The translations under genes and the position numbers were made by a program. This document shows positions 16,701-25,648 of a stretch of DNA of 37,594 bases, in pieces. Positions within the stretch are counted from its first letter, which is position 1; every line of letters begins with the position of its first letter. This DNA comes from an uncultured Enorma sp. (GTDB lineage: Bacteria; Actinomycetota; Coriobacteriia; Coriobacteriales; Coriobacteriaceae). The stretch covers positions 1 to 37,594 of the forward strand of contig CAJLVH010000005.1 of the NCBI GenBank assembly GCA_905210055.1, given 5' to 3'. A model generated the notes under the pieces. That model worked only from the letters and a program-made list of their open reading frames with translations, did not search any database and was not told the origin of the DNA.

Positions 16701-19064
16701 AATCGTCGTATCCGTATCCTGCCAGTCGGCATCGTTGGTGCTCGACGCCAGGCGACTCTGCGCCGTGAACGTGACCGTCACGGTATCGAGCGAATCCTGA
16801 AACGCTGCAATCTCCCACGTCTTCGTGGCATCGACCGTCACGGTGCCGGTCAGGCGATTCGTGATGGTGCCGTCGTTGTAGATGAAGGGGTCGTTCGCGC
16901 GATTGGGTTGGTCGAGCTTCTGCTGCACACCGTCCCCGTCCGTATAGTTGGGCTGCGTGTCGGTCTCGTTACCCTGGCTATCCACGGAGCCGAACACAAC
17001 CTCATAGTTGGAAGATAGACCCGTATCCTCGCGCAATGCATAGATATAGGGGTAGCCGTCCGGATCGTATTTCGGCAGGTTGCTCAGAATGTCCGCGTCC
17101 TGCTCGCCATATTGCTCGGCGAGCAGCTTGCCCAGGTCGATGGTATTGTCCCGCGAGCCTGCGGGGATCTCGATGGTCACGTATTCGACGCTCTCGGCGG
17201 CGGTACCGGAACCGTCAATGGCGTTCATCTGCACCTGCGATGCCGTAGCAGGGCTGCCATTCGTCGAATAGCGCCATAGCGTGAACGATGCCGCAGGGCG
17301 CTCATCGCTGTTCTCGCCATCGAGCCAAACCTTGGTCGCATCGTAGCTCGTCGTGCCAACGGGACGGATCGTCATGGTGCCGCCATCGTAGAGCTTATCG
17401 ACAGAACTGCCGTGGCTCGGGGATGCCGAGTTGTTGTACGCGGGTTGGTAGTAATCCGCACCCTCGACGTCGGCATTGGGATCCTCAAAGTACGCGTAGT
17501 AGACGATCGGCGCGCCGTTTTCGTCGTATTGCGGCAGCGTCGCGGTGATCACCGCGGTGTTATCGTCCGTGAACGTGATGTCGAACGCCTGGCCTGCAGC
17601 GAGCTGGAGCGCCTCCATCTCGGCGAGCGTGTCGTAGCGCATGTTGCCGGCATCATCGACAACCTGCTTGTTGTCGATGAGCGCACTGAAGCGGAAGTAC
17701 TCGGCATAGTCGGCCGCATTGAGCGTGCTGCCGAAAATCACCTTCAACGTCTTGTCGCCGAGCTTGCCCTGGATGGTAAAGGTGTAATCCTGCGTGAGCA
17801 TGAGGTAGCGCTGGCCGCCCGTCGCACCTTCGTCGTTCTCGCCGTAGGTGTAGTTCTGGGGGCGCTCATTCGTATCGTTGAGGCGCCAAAGGATATCGAC
17901 CGACGAGCTGGCTTCTTCATCTTTAACGAACAACGGGTTACCGTGCTCGTCGTACTTCTGGTTGCCCTCTTCATCCACATCGGGCACAGTCACCGTAGTG
18001 TTGAACTGCGTGGGCATGCCTTGGACAGACACATTCCACGTACCGATGCTCTGCGCCGCGGCGCTCGCCTGCTTCACCCAATTGGGCGCCTCGCCATCGC
18101 CGATGTAGAGCTTCAGGCGCGCCTCATCCGTGAGGTTGCCATTCTCATCGACAAGCGAGATCCACGATGCTCCACCGTCGAGCGAGAATTGCGGAATGAC
18201 CTTCTTGGCATAATCCGCCATGGCGGGACGGTTACTCGAATTGTTGTCGCACCAGGTGATGGCCATCTGCGCCGACCCGGTAAGGTTTTCATAGGAATAC
18301 GTCGTCGAACCCTCAACGTTCGCGGCGTTCATCATACCCGGCAGCGTGAGCGCATTCATCACGTTCATCACGGTGTCGGTCGAGGCAATCTCCTGTTCGG
18401 CGATGGTTTCGTTATCCGAGAGCTCCGGGAGCTCGACCACGACTTCGAAGGCGGAACGCGCGGGGATCTGGAGCGTGGCCGTCTGCACGGCACCCGTCGC
18501 GCTCTGCTGCAACAGCCAGTCGATCTGCGTCGCGGTCTCGCCCGCGAGACTCGTGGAGAGGAGCACGTCGAGGCCGATGCTCGCGCTGTATGTCGAAAGC
18601 TCGCGCGCCTCGCCGGTCGCCGTGTCCACGGGCGCGATAAACGTCACGGTGAGGACGCCGTCCTTGTAGGCCGCCTCGGCGATCTTCACCGTCGAGGGTG
18701 TGCCGTCCGCCGCGACCTGGAACACATCGATCACGTCTGCGGGGTTCGCAAGCGCGATGCCCGACGGAAGCGTGACCTCGAACGAGTCGCCGGGGACAAT
18801 GCTCTCGGGCGCGGTATCCACCTGATCGGCGTTTGCGGGATCGAGGAAGAAGGTGAGATTGAGCTTTGCCGGATAGGTCTCGGGGACGAAGGTCTCGGTC
18901 TTTGGCTCCTCGGCTGCGGACTGCTCGTCTTCAGACGCGCTTGCAGATGCGCCCTCCGCGTCATCGATGGTCGCGGATTCTTCGGCATCGTCCGTGGCGT
19001 CGGCCTGCTCGCCGGTGGCGTCCTCGGCATCTGAGGCGGTGTTCTCGGGTTCATCGGTTTTGGC
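7767..19064 (-). CDS. Giant Cna_B/SpaA-repeat cell-wall anchored adhesin, main body (out of frame with its signal peptide)
   Basis: About 3,760 residues in one open frame. The start shown is where the frame resumes after the shift, not a start codon. It opens with an acidic linker and a non-repetitive head (about 18900-17400; two stretches near W-x-D/N-x-x-S/T-x-R-P look like degenerate Cna_B units). Next come about 12 Cna_B domains opening with K-x-W (for example TKVWLDGENSDERP, EKTWNDQGEHDRP, TATKTWEGDAE; starts near 17340, 16830, 16415, 16000, 15485, 15030, 14545, 13985, 13485, 13055, 12565, 12105). Then about 10 SpaA-type units with K-x-D...L-x-G-A-x-F (near 11695 down to 8210). The C-terminus is EMPGTGDT, a membrane helix and SRRKR, a sortase signal with Met in place of Leu. 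The conserved Lys and Glu (YRAVE, YRVVE) suggest internal isopeptide bonds. A surface stalk is the likely role; ligand and sortase are not in the window. Confidence 0.88.
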   Translation of the reverse strand, partial: AKTDEPENTASDAEDATGEQADATDDAEESATIDDAEGASASASEDEQSAAEEPKTETFVPETYPAKLNLTFFLDPANADQVDTAPESIVPGDSFEVTLPSGIALANPADVIDVFQVAADGTPSTVKIAEAAYKDGVLTVTFIAPVDTATGEARELSTYSASIGLDVLLSTSLAGETATQIDWLLQQSATGAVQTATLQIPARSAFEVVVELPELSDNETIAEQEIASTDTVMNVMNALTLPGMMNAANVEGSTTYSYENLTGSAQMAITWCDNNSSNRPAMADYAKKVIPQFSLDGGASWISLVDENGNLTDEARLKLYIGDGEAPNWVKQASAAAQSIGTWNVSVQGMPTQFNTTVTVPDVDEEGNQKYDEHGNPLFVKDEEASSSVDILWRLNDTNERPQNYTYGENDEGATGGQRYLMLTQDYTFTIQGKLGDKTLKVIFGSTLNAADYAEYFRFSALIDNKQVVDDAGNMRYDTLAEMEALQLAAGQAFDITFTDDNTAVITATLPQYDENGAPIVYYAYFEDPNADVEGADYYQPAYNNSASPSHGSSVDKLYDGGTMTIRPVGTTSYDATKVWLDGENSDERPAASFTLWRYSTNGSPATASQVQMNAIDGSGTAAESVEYVTIEIPAGSRDNTIDLGKLLAEQYGEQDADILSNLPKYDPDGYPYIYALREDTGLSSNYEVVFGSVDSQGNETDTQPNYTDGDGVQQKLDQPNRANDPFIYNDGTITNRLTGTVTVDATKTWEIAAFQDSLDTVTVTFTAQSRLASSTNDADWQDTDTTIEVDGWKAEILSQTFSGAFDQYDFQGRELEYRWIETGISIDGEPVEFERDGEGGGSFTLTLENMEGEQEDLAFTSTLDEETNTITNTFDNTTYERVDKFWEQPDGTMAQIPPREADAYGKDPEDLNTDGIATVQLFQDGVLIGTFEMDGTVDASATDIKNLPDATYQETSSYHLDFEDLPKYNPENGVRYTYLVLETPKAGWYVDRIYDAETHTTTINNAVGEGEGSEIRVIKQWNDGDDSSHRLPVVVDLVAVKSMTAEQNIDPATGELYHYDPGDIVVEDIVLTAGESWYAEVNVPIGNVDYTYFKVVERGMGVVEQEDGSIEPQYPAVTYEEAEDAYEGITDDLAWINTAWEYMSTKDAVRIATPDHVYRTTASEDAEPTYLEDMQAVTASNRRLGIFDLTIEKTWNDQGEHDRPQAELVVSCLENDEAFGVDGRGGITVSAGGANANTLPVVDNEGNQLLTGGDSIYRVEDGKLIITVDTADDAYSSTYYIHGLPKYDGNGLVVHYDVEERWTGQNDEYVTTKTVSDYEVGTRHFHDNQTIEFTNTRQGTRTVTFNKEWQDRYVNESLRQRPDIYLTLYRVTVGVDGEGNLTYSDPEQVDGYVQYLWTGTPDTEDPQYEQSCSIANLPAYDENGSEYIYYASESMAADGSALDYADVKFSYEGMTTLHEEADEPHAVKVPNAEQGSDDPTENGTGWAIHEDGTFVNSLTDNLVARGTKLWEDVPANVNQGSAGDLLVESDLPEVTVYLQQRVEGGDCQPLKFDVGADGSWSFADGTSAVAWTSDLTQVTTNQYSYTMAHTGANTAESAESAAGENPVVPEGKALLPRYTEDGKLYEYRAIEVVWGLVDQPGGVTSDWIENTDFSKLRDSDDDSMGVYVIEHGETGSFLINNVYTSETGSLTVQKHYTGREAGDLYPETTFDVYRYYVNAEGEKSDAALVDSVTLTNDMLKNGASLDGLTVTGSGEAETTAQYTFSGLDIYAPDGSYWQYYVVEHNINGYMTTVEVGDVSVGDVKGTGEAVDGGVSSGVLNPADGTVLAPDTVGADDAITPGDTTPDVTFKNEYTPEPVDLTGTKTWVDFNNIFNIRPTAEEFMKGLKVERIDNNGAVDLTGELQSTNPDDPYYFMVKENADTNTYTITLSGVDKWSPDGTAYRYRITETLADMVLGDTGRNASGYYTTDNAQDPTTATSTVNAQNPGSEFRFTNTLEGQATVEKQWNDGDDPYGLRPTTVTVRLQARYTYADGKPSAWQDPEQILNDLGYWEAFVKQFEDEEAAKAFLEKTLSADNGWKSSWTGLPMGGRGTAEGHAGEFFSIEYRAVEVAIGDQEIDQPSSTDVSFGYTKNGGGEYHPYQPAQESWTNTTTGSATVISNTLESTKITATKTWEGDAENAWDTRPGGDEWTVHYLLQRKLVTKDDTAWQWLMEYGAEQAEGPLDDGIVSATISGTGDSATTTWENLPDCNEDGTAYEYRVVEQVPGSYDVTDASAELVVEATEPTTGVTYRYYVVDSVEGGDAGDAQTFTNTLRTVELTGTKRWDDHGTTLADNLTEADMPDMVLYRATILGNGKFGPTENVTSYAGQPDWSGSGDTWTFDYTGLPAANEDNVDYVYWAVEKTADAPGYYPLYGTDKTASSSGARGTTVTTEAEAGVTGKQENEPITNVATRFTLDKLSDFTPEGEDAREDLRDIELTVYGADGDVYAVWTDTDGVASSTVWPKGQQNGGETEMTGENAGFIVGLPAGTYTVKETGEVPEGYAKALDVTITIANNGKITAAQSGNDSVLEVEDTNPGGTITVNVEDPVLRGHLCLTKHVSDNGTYGGTNDAALAGATFSLYRVDMDGDGEDELIASGLTSNNQGVVDTRNFTNVSIETESTADEDLTYGGKYVKLSDGLPAGEYYFVETATTSGAVMPDGANAKSARLEITQDTHFAFTNAPVATTMGNERFNANVVLHKFDTLTNDPIQGAKFQVEYTPSDGSTGWVDREFATGEDGSLKLENLKKGTYVITEVSNTGYVSNGFRATFTLTDANDDVTYDIKSIADGKDIDFEVTSGADDFVDGQGIPNVPQRGTVTIDKAGKDGAALNGATFELQRLGEDGQTWETIIEGLETGTTYKANDANDGIEGSGSTGAAGRLQVTNLLWGTYRFVETEPADGYFCENADGNSVTSGNLTIDRTHLNPSLTGTNAVANEPTSLEINKANDVGQPLEGAEFEITAQGDSAFARPSEFAAGTYDEATKTVTLTTDSTGHIELVRQLMVGGTYTIYESGAPSGYDPADGVLTVVVQEDGSLAVQGDMPDRYAWADLDEDGHADNAYSFMVTNIHEEIDILKVDDEGDALEGAEFTLTGLCMDKNTSHTYTTDENGYIHVDAGLMGGVCYELRESKPADGYAQLEESLYFMMDQRGEIVVTDAQQNPLDEEDYPEGYAVNDNRISLTVEDEPVELQITKRAPAGEDGEPGETLPWAEFSITPVDGSKFAAGADPTAPQTMRTGEDGTLSMTAWLIVGNEYDITEVKAPEGYERVTGTMRIRVEKDGSISVVGSVNEDGSITPAPPTGYSKVDDNAFEVAVVNEPIEIGITKVGSNDTATGLAGAEFEITGVFAGSNEVDTRTFATGEDGRVEIEAELKSGEQYTLRETVAPAGYELLEGELTVKVAENGTLEVVGDEPDGYTLADGDVTIFAVDEPLHISFVKTDEEGGALAGATFSIAPADGDATLPDGSASKTFTSDEAGVVFADLQVSGSAEGTAYVITELAAPAGYEVAPAFTIVVFEDGTVELGDVPEAIAGAVSVENAAVAAAGEDPDTSGDDADAPALATPAGVVVTLADTRVEAQVAKVSTDGGALAGAEFAVTGLFTDGYTTKAIAVDASGRASLEGLIVGETYRIRETVAPEGFDLIEETWEFTVQADGTLAGEATSGSADEAGYAIADDGVTLRAVDAPTPPVPGEMPGTGDTKLTYALVLGIVSLVCLAGGLRLSRRKR

Positions 19065-19711
19065 AGTGCGATGACAAGACCAGTGCTCGAGAGTTTGAGG
19101 GCACCAAGATCGCCCGTCCAGTTGAAGAGCTCTGTGCGCTCGGCGGGCGTCACGTCCTCGGTGTCGGGGTCGGTAGCGTCGGTATCAGCGGCATCCTCGG
19201 TTTCGGCAGCTTCGTCGGTGGCATCGGACGGAGTCTGGTCGCCGTCTTCAGAGGGGTCGGAAGACTGCGCGGTATCCGTCGAATCGGATTCGTCATCGGT
19301 CGCCGTGGAGGTGGAATCATCGCCGCTCGCCGAATCGCCCGTTACAGCAGGATCCTCGGAGTCGGCAGCATCGTCGGAGGCGCTCGCTACCGCTTCGGTG
19401 TCGACGTCGCCCTCAGTATCCTGCTCGCCGGATTGGCCGTTTTGAGCAGACCCCCCTGAACCATTATCAGTCTCAAGGGTTTCGGCAGATGAACCGTCCT
19501 GCCCGTCATCGTCGTTCGTTTGAGATCCGTCGCCCGCGCGCGACATGGCGAGCACCTGGCCGATCTCTTGCGCCAGCACCTGCGGTACACCGGAGCTCAT
19601 AACCGTCTGCAGCGATAGGACGACGATGAGCACGATGGCGATGGCTCGGGCACCCCACGAATGATAGGCGCGCTTCAGGAGTTTAGCGATTCTGGCGTGG
19701 TTCATCTTCAT
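18731..19711 (-). CDS. N-terminal fragment of the giant adhesin (signal peptide and acidic linker)
   Basis: Starts at the ATG at 19711, with GGGAGG 9 nt upstream. Residues 1-49 form a long signal peptide: basic MKMNHARIAKLLKRAYHSWG, hydrophobic AIAIVLIVVLSLQTVM, and a cleavage region ending VLAQE. Residues 50 to about 195 are very rich in Asp, Glu, Ser and Thr, as in wall-spanning linkers. Near codon 217 the sensible sequence stops: after ...STGLVIALPK it turns into a Pro/Arg/Ser-rich out-of-frame tail ending at 18731. Adding one A to the AAAA run at 19061-19058 would continue directly into the acidic linker of the main body (K-T-D-E-P-E-N), giving about 3,981 residues in total. So this is either a real frameshift or an assembly error. 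Confidence 0.8.
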   Translation of the reverse strand: MKMNHARIAKLLKRAYHSWGARAIAIVLIVVLSLQTVMSSGVPQVLAQEIGQVLAMSRAGDGSQTNDDDGQDGSSAETLETDNGSGGSAQNGQSGEQDTEGDVDTEAVASASDDAADSEDPAVTGDSASGDDSTSTATDDESDSTDTAQSSDPSEDGDQTPSDATDEAAETEDAADTDATDPDTEDVTPAERTELFNWTGDLGALKLSSTGLVIALPKPMNPRTPPQMPRTPPASRPTPRTMPKNPRPSMTRRAHLQARLKTSSPQPRSQRPRPSSPRPIRQSSISPSSSIPQTPIRWIPRPRALSPATRSRSRFRRASRLRTPQT

Positions 19712-19751
19712 ATGCGGTTGCCTCCCTCGAACTGGCTGGGTTCCCGCACAT
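19683..19751 (-). CDS. Short upstream ORF overlapping the adhesin start
   Basis: A 22-codon ORF, ATG at 19751, with AGGAGG five to six bases upstream, the better ribosome site of the two in this leader. It encodes M-C-G-N-P-A-S-S-R..., and stops at 19683, so it overlaps the first nine codons of the adhesin in another frame. It could couple or limit adhesin translation. The peptide itself resembles nothing known. Confidence 0.4.
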   Translation of the reverse strand: MCGNPASSREATAYEDEPRQNR

Positions 19752-19812
19752 AAACCGCCTCCTAAATGTGCCATTTAACAAGCAGTTTTATGGACGATGC
19801 CCAGGTAAGTCT

Positions 19813-19842
19813 ATTAAATTTATGAGGGGGTACTTTTGTCAA
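19813..19842 (-). promoter_or_regulatory. Adhesin promoter
   Basis: Perfect -35 TTGACA (19842-19837), 18-nt spacer, -10 TTTAAT (19818-19813), all on the minus strand and about 100 bases before the adhesin ATG. The surrounding 19,775-19,940 is markedly AT-rich compared with the rest of the window. It is the best housekeeping-type promoter visible here. Confidence 0.8.
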
Positions 19843-20078
19843 TACTCATCATTTGAGGTGGGGGGTTATGTTTTTAGGATATATGATAGGTTATCTTAAA
19901 AACGTAGCGCTATCCCTTATGTTATTCATCGCAAATGGGATATTACCCCGGGGACATTAATTTTCAACACCTTGTGCAATTCTGGCACGAATCTCAGCTG
20001 CCCTGTGGAAAACCGCGTACGGCGACAGGGCGCGGTGCAGCGTCTGCGGCAAGCGCACGGCTCCCCACATTCAGGGCC
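19843..20078. other. Intergenic region between ispD and the adhesin
   Basis: No gene on either strand. AT-rich up to about 19,970, then GC-rich towards ispD. On the minus strand GCCCTGT and ACAGGGC (about 20000-20031) could form a 7-bp stem after ispD, without a T-run. A CCCCGGGG centre occurs near 19,950. Upstream control sites for the adhesin may lie in the AT-rich part. Confidence 0.4.
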
Positions 20079-20951
20079 TCAATTCCGGCGCATCTGCATG
20101 ATGGCCTCGACCAGAGGCAGATCCTCGGGCACCGTGACCTTAAGGTTGTCACGCGGAGCCTCGATGCAGCGCACCAAGCCCCCCGCTTGCTCGACGAGCG
20201 AGGCATCGTCGGTGCCGACAAACCCCGTGCGCGCGGCGAAATCCATCGCCTGGCGCAGAGCGTCGATGCGAAACACCTGCGGCGTCTGCACGCACCAAAA
20301 CTGGCTGCGGTCGGGCGTAGAGTCGATGAGTCCCACCGGGTCGGCGATTTTCAGCGTGTCGATGGCCGGCTGACCGCACACCACGCCGTCGAGGTCGGCG
20401 TCGGCGCAGAGCGCCTGCACCGCTGCGTCGATGGCCTCGGGTCGGATGAGCGGGCGTGCACCGTCGTGGATGGCGACATACGCGCAGCCCTCCGGCGCGG
20501 CGACGAGGCCGGCATGCGTGGAGTCCTGCCGCGTCATACCAGCATCTGCGAAGGTGATGGGCGTCTCGAAGCCGTACGGCTCCACCGCGCGAGCACGGTA
20601 CTCAGCACACCGCTCTTCCGGGCACACCACGACAATATGGCTGATCGCGTGCGCGCGGTCGAATGCCTCGATTGTCCACGAGAGCATGGGGCGGCCGGCG
20701 ATCTCCACGAGCTGCTTGCCACCGGGGTTGCCGAACCGCGAGCCCGTGCCGCCCGCCACGATGATCGCGCACACGGAGCCACGCTGCTGCCCCGCCTCTT
20801 CGGCACGCGAGAAATCCGGACAATACATGGCGGGCATAGTTGCAAAATCGCCGAAGCACCCGTCATCTTCTGTCTGAATTTCCGCAGAGCGGGACGCCTC
20901 GGGACGAAAAGCGTCCGCGCGAGAAGCCTCGGCGTGCTCGTTAGCCGCCAT
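20079..20951 (-). CDS. ispD: 2-C-methyl-D-erythritol 4-phosphate cytidylyltransferase
   Basis: Makes CDP-ME from MEP and CTP, third step of the MEP pathway. It has 290 residues if started at the ATG at 20951, which overlaps the disA stop by one base (TGATG). The family core begins only near residue 60 with VCAIIVAGGTGSRFG, the nucleotide-binding loop. It continues with GKQLVEIAGRPMLSWTIEAF, the DAGMTRQDSTHAGL segment, AIHDGARPLI (metal/substrate Asp-Gly-Ala-Arg) and TPQVFR. The first 60 residues have no family match and are low-complexity. A GTG just before CAIIV is an alternative start but its ribosome site is poor, so the true N-terminus is unsure. Translationally coupled to disA. Confidence 0.94.
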   Translation of the reverse strand: MAANEHAEASRADAFRPEASRSAEIQTEDDGCFGDFATMPAMYCPDFSRAEEAGQQRGSVCAIIVAGGTGSRFGNPGGKQLVEIAGRPMLSWTIEAFDRAHAISHIVVVCPEERCAEYRARAVEPYGFETPITFADAGMTRQDSTHAGLVAAPEGCAYVAIHDGARPLIRPEAIDAAVQALCADADLDGVVCGQPAIDTLKIADPVGLIDSTPDRSQFWCVQTPQVFRIDALRQAMDFAARTGFVGTDDASLVEQAGGLVRCIEAPRDNLKVTVPEDLPLVEAIMQMRRN

Positions 20952-22018
20952 CACGCGGCACCACCATGCTTGCCGCCCATACGGTAGAGCGAATCGGCCA
21001 GGATCGTGGGGTTGTTCACGCCGAAGTCTCCCAAACGCTCCGGGTCTTTCTGGATATCGTCCAGCAACTCCTGCAGCGAGCCGTATTCGCCCACGATCTT
21101 CTCGGCCACGCCGTCGCGCACAACCGAGACCTGGGAGAGCGTGCGGAGTCCCAGTGGCGTCATGACAGAGTCCTCGTCGAGGTCGTCGTAGCCGAGCGCC
21201 TCTGCCACGCGCTTGGGATTCGTGAGCTCCTGCGCGGACATGCTCGAGAAGAGCTTGCGAATGCGCACGGCGTTCTCTTCGGAGGAATCCTGCGCGTAGT
21301 CGCGGATCATAAGGTTGTAGTCGTTCTCGATCACGTCGCCAGCGAGTTGCTCGAGCTGCATGCGCACGAGCTTGCCCTGGCTGCCGAGCTTAACGATGCA
21401 AAACTTGAGCTCGTCTTTCGCCTGCTGGAGGATCTCGAAGCTCGAGAAGATGTCCGTGATGTCTGCAAGGGTGACGTAGTCGTCGAGTTCGAGCGCGGTG
21501 AGGCGCAGGAGCGCGCGGTCGAGTTGCGTGCGCGTGGTCTGCAACGTGGAGACGAGCTGATTCACCGAGGCCATGATCTCGGAAACTTGCTGGATCTGGT
21601 AGGACTTGCCGTGAACGTAGACGTTTACAACGGATCGACGCTCCGAGACCGAGATCACGATGGCGTCGGTGAGGACGCTCATGCGCGCGGCGGTGCGATG
21701 ACGCATGCCCGTCTCGCTCGTGGCGAGCGACGGGTCCGGGTTAAGATGGAAGTTCGCGCGCAGAATCTGCGAGAGGTTCTCGTCGATGACGATGGCACCG
21801 TCCATCTTCGAGAGCTCGAAGAGGCGGTTCGAGGTGAACGAGATGTTGAGCGGAAAGCCGTCGTTACCGGCCGCGAGGACATGCTCGGTGTCGCCCACGC
21901 AGATGAGCGCGCCGAGGTGCCCCGCGATGATCATATCGAGGGCGGTGCGGATGGGCTGACCGGGGGCGGTGAGGCGGATGGCCTCGTTCATGCGCTTTTG
22001 AATCTCTTCTTTGTCCAC
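20951..22018 (-). CDS. disA: Diadenylate cyclase DisA (DNA integrity scanning)
   Basis: Makes cyclic di-AMP from two ATP and scans DNA for branched structures. It has 355 residues from the GTG at 22018, preceded by GGGGGAG at 4 nt; the ATG at 22057 has no ribosome site and adds a basic, unmatched stretch. The DAC domain covers about 1-140, with KMDGAIVID (DGA motif, about 70) and GMRHRTAARMS (RHR motif, about 105). A helical linker follows, and then the C-terminal helix-hairpin-helix DNA-binding part (AEKIVGEYGSLQELLDDI). It sits between clpC and ispD in one direction. radA, the usual partner, is not present here. Confidence 0.97.
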   Translation of the reverse strand: MDKEEIQKRMNEAIRLTAPGQPIRTALDMIIAGHLGALICVGDTEHVLAAGNDGFPLNISFTSNRLFELSKMDGAIVIDENLSQILRANFHLNPDPSLATSETGMRHRTAARMSVLTDAIVISVSERRSVVNVYVHGKSYQIQQVSEIMASVNQLVSTLQTTRTQLDRALLRLTALELDDYVTLADITDIFSSFEILQQAKDELKFCIVKLGSQGKLVRMQLEQLAGDVIENDYNLMIRDYAQDSSEENAVRIRKLFSSMSAQELTNPKRVAEALGYDDLDEDSVMTPLGLRTLSQVSVVRDGVAEKIVGEYGSLQELLDDIQKDPERLGDFGVNNPTILADSLYRMGGKHGGAA

Positions 22019-22210
22019 TCTACTCCCCCATCTCGCACGACGTTCACACGTATGCATCTATTTTCGCATGAGCGGGCGGGCGTACGGGACGGCACACGGG
22101 ACTTTACGAAAAATTGCCTAACACCTTGTGTGCCGCCTTGGGTCGTCATTTTGGAGGACGGGCATGAAGGCGTCGACCCGGAGCGGCCCTTCGCATGCCT
22201 GCCGTACAGC

Positions 22211-22238
22211 AAAACGGGCGCCACCTGCGTGACGCCCG
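22211..22238 (-). terminator. clpC terminator
   Basis: On the minus strand CGGGCG (22238-22233) pairs with CGCCCG (22220-22215), then TTTT (22214-22211). It lies about 40 bases after the clpC stop and before disA, so disA-ispD may need read-through or its own promoter. Confidence 0.65.
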
Positions 22239-22275
22239 CTCGCTTCAGTCACTTGAGTCGGTATCCGTTCGAACC

Positions 22276-25053
<2,778 letters not shown>

Positions 25054-25086
25054 GCTGAAACCCCTGTTATGCTTGGTCTTCAACCA

Positions 25087-25145
25087 CAGTTGCAGCAAAC
25101 TCGCTGCATTTTCCAACTGTACCCAAATGGACGTGCATCATACCA
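25087..25145 (-). promoter_or_regulatory. clpC promoter and leader hairpin
   Basis: On the minus strand TGGTATGAT (25145-25137) is an extended -10 box; no clear -35. In the leader TGCAGC and GCTGCA pair around a GAGTTT loop, with CAGT/ACTG outside (25118-25088). The rest of 25054-25222 shows no gene. Confidence 0.4.
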
Positions 25146-25222
25146 CGACCTCCATCGCGCTCGCTCCCATGCAGGGAAATCGACACGGCTGAACGCCCCC
25201 CTGCACGCATCTGAGACCTATC

Positions 25223-25377
25223 GTGGCCAAAAACGAAAGGTTGGTGACGCTGCTTCTTGGGAAACACGGATGCGGTCTCCCCGTAGCTGGGATAACCGCG
25301 CTCCCTACCAGGGCGGTGGGTGATGCACACCCTCATTTTCCAAGAAGCAGCGTCACCAACCTTTCGTTTTTGGCCAC
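25223..25377. repeat. 155-nt long palindromic element, copy 2
   Basis: Arms of 42 nt pair with only one mismatch, from GTGGCCAAAAACGAAAGG at the left to CCTTTCGTTTTTGGCCAC at the right. The loop carries GCTGGGATAACC and ACCAGGGCGGTGGG, as in the reverse complement of copy 1 (4230-4384), with identical total length and no gaps. It lies upstream of clpC and downstream of groEL. Confidence 0.85.
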
Positions 25378-25492
25378 AACCGCACGCGGCGAGCGAAGCG
25401 ACGCCGCCCGCGCACGCGCCGAGCGAGCGAAGCGAGCAATGGCGCCCGACGCCCCCGCATCCCCCCGCCTGCGCGGCGAGCCCGAAGACGCA

Positions 25493-25621
25493 GGGAAGCC
25501 CCCGGCCTTCCCCTGAGCGATTCCGCAGGCGCGGCCGCCGCCCGCAGAAACCGCCGGAGGCGGTTTCCCGGACGGCGGCCATGCGCCGAGGACAAGCGAA
25601 GGGGAAAGCCGAGGGCTTCCC
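25493..25621. repeat. 129-nt GC-rich palindrome after groEL
   Basis: Imperfect inverted repeat centred at about 25557. Outer arms GGGAAGCCC/GGGCTTCCC, then CTTCCCCT/AGGGGAA, GGCGC/GCGCC, GGCCGCCG/CGGCGGCC, and the inner AGAAACCGCC GGA GGCGGTTTC. It begins about 27 bases past the groEL stop. 25378-25492 is GC-rich with GAGCGAAGCGA-type short repeats and holds no gene. Confidence 0.75.
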
Positions 25622-25648
25622 GGCTGGAGTCAAAGGCTCAGCTAAGCC

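Noticed and set aside
12717..17018. A 1,433-codon plus-strand ORF antisense to the adhesin
   Set aside because: Same reasoning; it has no ribosome site or domain, and is a shadow of the repeat region.
8150..17345. The repeat region of the adhesin as DNA tandem repeats
   Set aside because: The repeats are protein-domain level only; neighbouring units differ strongly in DNA sequence, so there is no nucleotide tandem array.
19055..19066. Programmed -1 frameshift to join the adhesin halves
   Set aside because: The CTG CCA AAA CCG context allows slippage only at the A-site codon and is not a good slippery heptamer; a missing base is simpler.
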